Shown here: positions 61,137 to 64,000 of the stretch, in pieces
Numbering within the stretch: position 1 is the stretch's first letter
How the letters are laid out: each line of letters opens with the position of its first letter
Assembly (NCBI RefSeq): GCF_900109285.1
Contig: NZ_FNZQ01000008.1
Location: 1 to 64,000, forward strand
Length of the DNA: 64,000 nucleotides
Source: Jannaschia helgolandensis
GTDB taxonomy: Bacteria; Pseudomonadota; Alphaproteobacteria; Rhodobacterales; Rhodobacteraceae
Direction of reading: 5' to 3'
Notes under the pieces: generated by a model
What the model saw: the letters and a program-made list of their open reading frames with translations, nothing else
Databases searched by the model: none
Told to the model about the DNA's origin: nothing
Translations under genes and position numbers: made by a program

Positions 61137-63655
61137 ACTGGCTGCGACAGGCCGCGACTATTGCACGGCGGGAATTGCGCGGCGGGCTATCGGGGTTTCG
61201 CGTCTTTCTGGCCTGCCTGGCGCTTGGCGTCGCGGCCATTGCCGCCGTCGGGTCTGTCCGGGTGTCAATTACCGACGGGCTGGCGCGCGAAGGCAGCGTC
61301 ATCCTGGGTGGCGATGCAGAGTTGCAGTTCCACTATCGCCGCGCCAGCGACGAAGAACGTGCCGTTCTGGAGGGTCTGGGATCGGTGTCCGAAATCCTCG
61401 ATTTCCGATCGATGGCCGCGACGGGCGACGGGCCCGATGCCGACCGCGCACTGACGCAGGTCAAGGCGGTGGATGACCTGTATCCGCTGGTCGGTCGGGT
61501 TGAGTTGTCCCCCGACATACCTTTGTCCGATGCGTTGGCCGACAACGGCATTGTGGCCCATCCGGTGCTGATGGATCGGTTGGGCATGGCTATCGGCGAC
61601 GCGCTTTACCTTGGCACCAAGCGTTTCACCCTGCGCGCCGCGCTGACCCGCGAACCGGATGCTGGCGGTGCGGGCTTTGGCCTCGGGCCGCGCACCCTCG
61701 TGTCGCTGGCGGCATTAGACGGGTCCGGTCTGGTCTCCGAAGGCAGCCTGTTCGAAGCGCAATATCGCATCGACATGGGCGACGTGTCGGACGAGGTGCT
61801 GGATGCGACCGAAGTTCAGGTTGGAACCGCTTTCGCCGATGCAGGCGCGCGCTGGCGCGACAGGCGCAATGCCGCGCCGCAGGTGGAACGCTTCGTCGAC
61901 CGCATCGGCAGCTTTCTGGTGCTGGTCGGGCTGGCCGGGCTGGCCGTCGGCGGCGTCGGTGTATCGGCGGCTGTCCGCAGCTACCTGGAGCGCAAGACCG
62001 GCGTGATCGCAACGCTCAAGACGCTGGGTGCCGAAGGGCGCGTGATCTTTGCGGCCTACATGATGCAGATCGGCGTACTGGCCGTGCTCGGCATCGCCAT
62101 CGGTCTGGCACTTGGCGCCGCGATTCCCCTGGCCATCGGCCCGCTGATCAAGGCGCAGCTGCCGGTCCCGGTGGCCCTGGGCGTGCATCTTGGTCCGTTG
62201 CTGGAAGCGGCTCTCTATGGTGCGCTGACGGCTCTGGTCTTCACGCTCTGGCCGCTGGCCCGAACCGAACAGGTGCGCGCGGCGTCGCTGTTCCGCGATG
62301 TGTCCGGCGCGGTCCGCATCTGGCCGCGCAAACGGTATATCGCCGCTTTGACGCTGGCCGTAGTGGTGTTGATCGCGTCGTCGGCCATCCTGTCGGGCAT
62401 TCCGACGCTGGCGCTTTATTCCGCGGGCGGAATTATCGTCGCATTGGCCCTGCTGATCGGCGCGGCCTGGGGGGTTCGGCGGCTGTCACGGGCCCTGGCC
62501 GGAACGCGCGCGGTGCGCGGGCATCCGGCGCTGCGCCTCGCACTCGGCTCCGTCGGCGGACCGGGGGGCGAGGCGACGGCAGTCGTTCTCTCGCTGGGCC
62601 TTGGCCTGACGGTTCTGGCCGCAGTCGGTCAGATCGACGCCAATATGCGCGCCGCCATCGACCGCGACCTGCCGGAAATCGCGCCGAGTTATTTCTTCGT
62701 GGACATCCAGCCGGACCAACTGCCCGTCTTTCTGGATCGGGTCGAGAACGATCCTGCCGTCAGCCGCGTCGATACCGCGCCGATGCTGGGCGGCGTTGTG
62801 CGGTCGATCGCCGGGAAACCTGCGTCCGAAATCGACCATTGGGTCACGCGTGGCGACCGTCGTATCAGTTTTGCGGACACCCCCGGTGAGGGCACCCGCG
62901 TTGTCGAGGGAGAGTTCTGGCCCGAGGGTTACACCGGTCCTCCGCAGATCAGCTTCGCCCGCGAAGAAGCGCAGGAGTTGGGCATCAAGCTGGGTGACGA
63001 GATCGTCATGAACGTGCTGGGCCGCGACATTACCGGCACAGTCACCAACTTCCGCGAGGTCGATTTCTCCTCGGGCGGGATTGGCTTTGTCATTATCTTC
63101 AATACGGCTGCCTTGCAGGGCGCGCCGCATACCTGGCTGTCGACCGTCTATGCCGAAGAAAGCGCCGAAGCTGCGATCCTGCGCGACGTGGCGGGCGACG
63201 CGCCCAATATCACGGCCATCCGTGTGCGTGACGCCATCGCCCTGGTGACCGAAGTCCTGGGTGCGCTGGCCGCGGCGACAAGCTGGGGCGCGGGGGCGAC
63301 CCTGCTGACCGGCTTCATCGTCCTGATCGGTGCGGCAGCGGCGGGCGAGCGCAGCCGCACCTTCGAGGCCTCGGTCCTCAAGACGCTGGGCGCGACCCGC
63401 GCGACGATCCTGACCAGTTTCGCCATCCGGTCCGCTTTGCTGGGGGCAGCGGCGGGGACCGTCGCGATTATCGGCGGTGCGCTGGCCGGCTGGGGCATCC
63501 TGACTTTCGTGATGGAAGCGCCTTTTACCTTCGAATGGCGCTCGGCCCTGGCTATCGTGCTGGGCGGGTCCTTGGCCACGCTGCTGGCGGGGCTGGCGTT
63601 TGCCTGGCGGCCCTTGGCGGCGCGGCCGGCCGGCGTGCTTCGGGCGCAGGACTGA
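61133..63655 (+). CDS. ybbP: FtsX-like ABC permease, YbbP type
   Basis: An 840-residue membrane protein with one N-terminal helix (about 22-42), a large periplasmic domain, and FtsX-type four-helix bundles at about 257-380 and 420-480 and at the C terminus (about 700-830). AVRSYLERKTGVIATLKTLGA near 285 and the matching RSRTFEASVLKTLGATRATIL near 745 are the duplicated cytoplasmic elbow motifs. This is the domain order of YbbP. It forms the ABC complex with the preceding ATPase. Confidence 0.93.
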   Translation: MNWLRQAATIARRELRGGLSGFRVFLACLALGVAAIAAVGSVRVSITDGLAREGSVILGGDAELQFHYRRASDEERAVLEGLGSVSEILDFRSMAATGDGPDADRALTQVKAVDDLYPLVGRVELSPDIPLSDALADNGIVAHPVLMDRLGMAIGDALYLGTKRFTLRAALTREPDAGGAGFGLGPRTLVSLAALDGSGLVSEGSLFEAQYRIDMGDVSDEVLDATEVQVGTAFADAGARWRDRRNAAPQVERFVDRIGSFLVLVGLAGLAVGGVGVSAAVRSYLERKTGVIATLKTLGAEGRVIFAAYMMQIGVLAVLGIAIGLALGAAIPLAIGPLIKAQLPVPVALGVHLGPLLEAALYGALTALVFTLWPLARTEQVRAASLFRDVSGAVRIWPRKRYIAALTLAVVVLIASSAILSGIPTLALYSAGGIIVALALLIGAAWGVRRLSRALAGTRAVRGHPALRLALGSVGGPGGEATAVVLSLGLGLTVLAAVGQIDANMRAAIDRDLPEIAPSYFFVDIQPDQLPVFLDRVENDPAVSRVDTAPMLGGVVRSIAGKPASEIDHWVTRGDRRISFADTPGEGTRVVEGEFWPEGYTGPPQISFAREEAQELGIKLGDEIVMNVLGRDITGTVTNFREVDFSSGGIGFVIIFNTAALQGAPHTWLSTVYAEESAEAAILRDVAGDAPNITAIRVRDAIALVTEVLGALAAATSWGAGATLLTGFIVLIGAAAAGERSRTFEASVLKTLGATRATILTSFAIRSALLGAAAGTVAIIGGALAGWGILTFVMEAPFTFEWRSALAIVLGGSLATLLAGLAFAWRPLAARPAGVLRAQD

Positions 63656-63877
63656 CCGACGCACAATTATCGTGCAAATGCGCGATGGCCGATCTCGGTT
63701 GACGGGCACCCCAATTGCGGCGCCTCTCTGATCTGGACGGGGTGTGACGATATGGCATGGCCGCCGAGCAAATCGGCGTCGACGCGGCCAAGGCTTCGGC
63801 CTTCCGCTGGATTATGACACTGCCTAACCACCATGACGCTCTTTCCAGCGCCTGCCCGCACGTCTAGCGTCGCGGCG

Positions 63878-64000
63878 ATGATGCACATGATCCTGCTCCG
63901 GCTGCTGTCCATGACCCTCTCGCTTCTGGTGGCGAGCGTGGTGATCTTCGTCATGCTGCAGGCCGTGCCGGGTGACCCCGCGGCCTTCATGCTGGGTCTG
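63878..64000 (+). CDS. ABC transporter permease, peptide/nickel type (DppB-like), 5' end only
   Basis: Forty-one codons are visible before the window ends. The sequence has a first membrane helix (LLSMTLSLLVASVVIFVML) and then QAVPGDPAAFMLG, the standard N-terminal motif of DppB/OppB permeases. The start could be ATG 63878 or the next ATG at 63881. The 222 bases between ybbP and this start hold no recognisable gene. Confidence 0.85.
   Translation, partial: MMHMILLRLLSMTLSLLVASVVIFVMLQAVPGDPAAFMLGL

Overview
This window is a chromosomal segment of a high-GC alphaproteobacterium, most likely a marine Rhodobacterales (roseobacter group). The indicators are COQ9, BluB, a 45-residue aa3-type cytochrome oxidase subunit IV, YqgE, a TRAP transporter, a succinoglycan-type exo locus and tightly packed operons with 4-nt ATGA overlaps. 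All calls come from reading the sequence and from recalled family motifs. No database search was run.

Layout. 1-2085 is an accessory edge: the 3' end of an IS256-type transposase, an SDR lacking the usual catalytic Ser and Tyr, and tRNA-Ser(GCU). 2339-7914 is a catabolic unit: a GntR/FCD regulator with a perfect 12-bp operator palindrome, a PdxA2-like dehydrogenase, a complete DctPQM TRAP transporter and an SDR. 8189-23725 is a 15-kb exopolysaccharide locus of succinoglycan (exo) type: priming transferase ExoY, export protein ExoF, flippase, pyruvyl transferase, polymerase, GH16 glycanase, ExoX/SyrA-like small protein, Wzc/ExoP chain-length ATPase, several glycosyltransferases and a D-lyxose isomerase-like cupin. 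A LuxR solo follows.

24938-34748 is a hexuronate divergon. One arm is gntR-uxaC-uxuB-MR/MLE enolase (leftward). The other is two Gfo/Idh/MocA oxidoreductases plus uxuA (rightward). A PfkB kinase, an RbsD/FucU mutarotase and an SGNH hydrolase converge on uxuA. Together UxaC, UxuB and UxuA give glucuronate to fructuronate to mannonate to 2-keto-3-deoxygluconate; no uptake system is encoded here. 34775-38059 holds a LysR regulator divergent from an SHMT-fold PLP enzyme and an aldo/keto reductase. glpD follows.

40545-42129 is a decayed segment: isoquinoline oxidoreductase iorA and iorB remnants, the latter fused in frame to the tail of a HAD phosphatase. 42213-53054 is mostly core housekeeping: NUDIX, DsbD N-domain protein, YqgE, TsaC/Sua5, acyl-CoA dehydrogenase, MBL hydrolase, COX IV, MFS, S21, COQ9 and BluB. 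53211-55049 is a more AT-rich one-gene islet encoding a signal-peptide-bearing solenoid protein with four 44-residue repeats and C-terminal membrane segments; this is the least explained gene here. 55268-64000 carries a quinone oxidoreductase, an alpha-hydroxy-acid oxidase, glpK, a small secreted protein with a duplicated motif, the conserved tesA-ybbA-ybbP trio, and the start of a peptide-type ABC permease that runs off the window.
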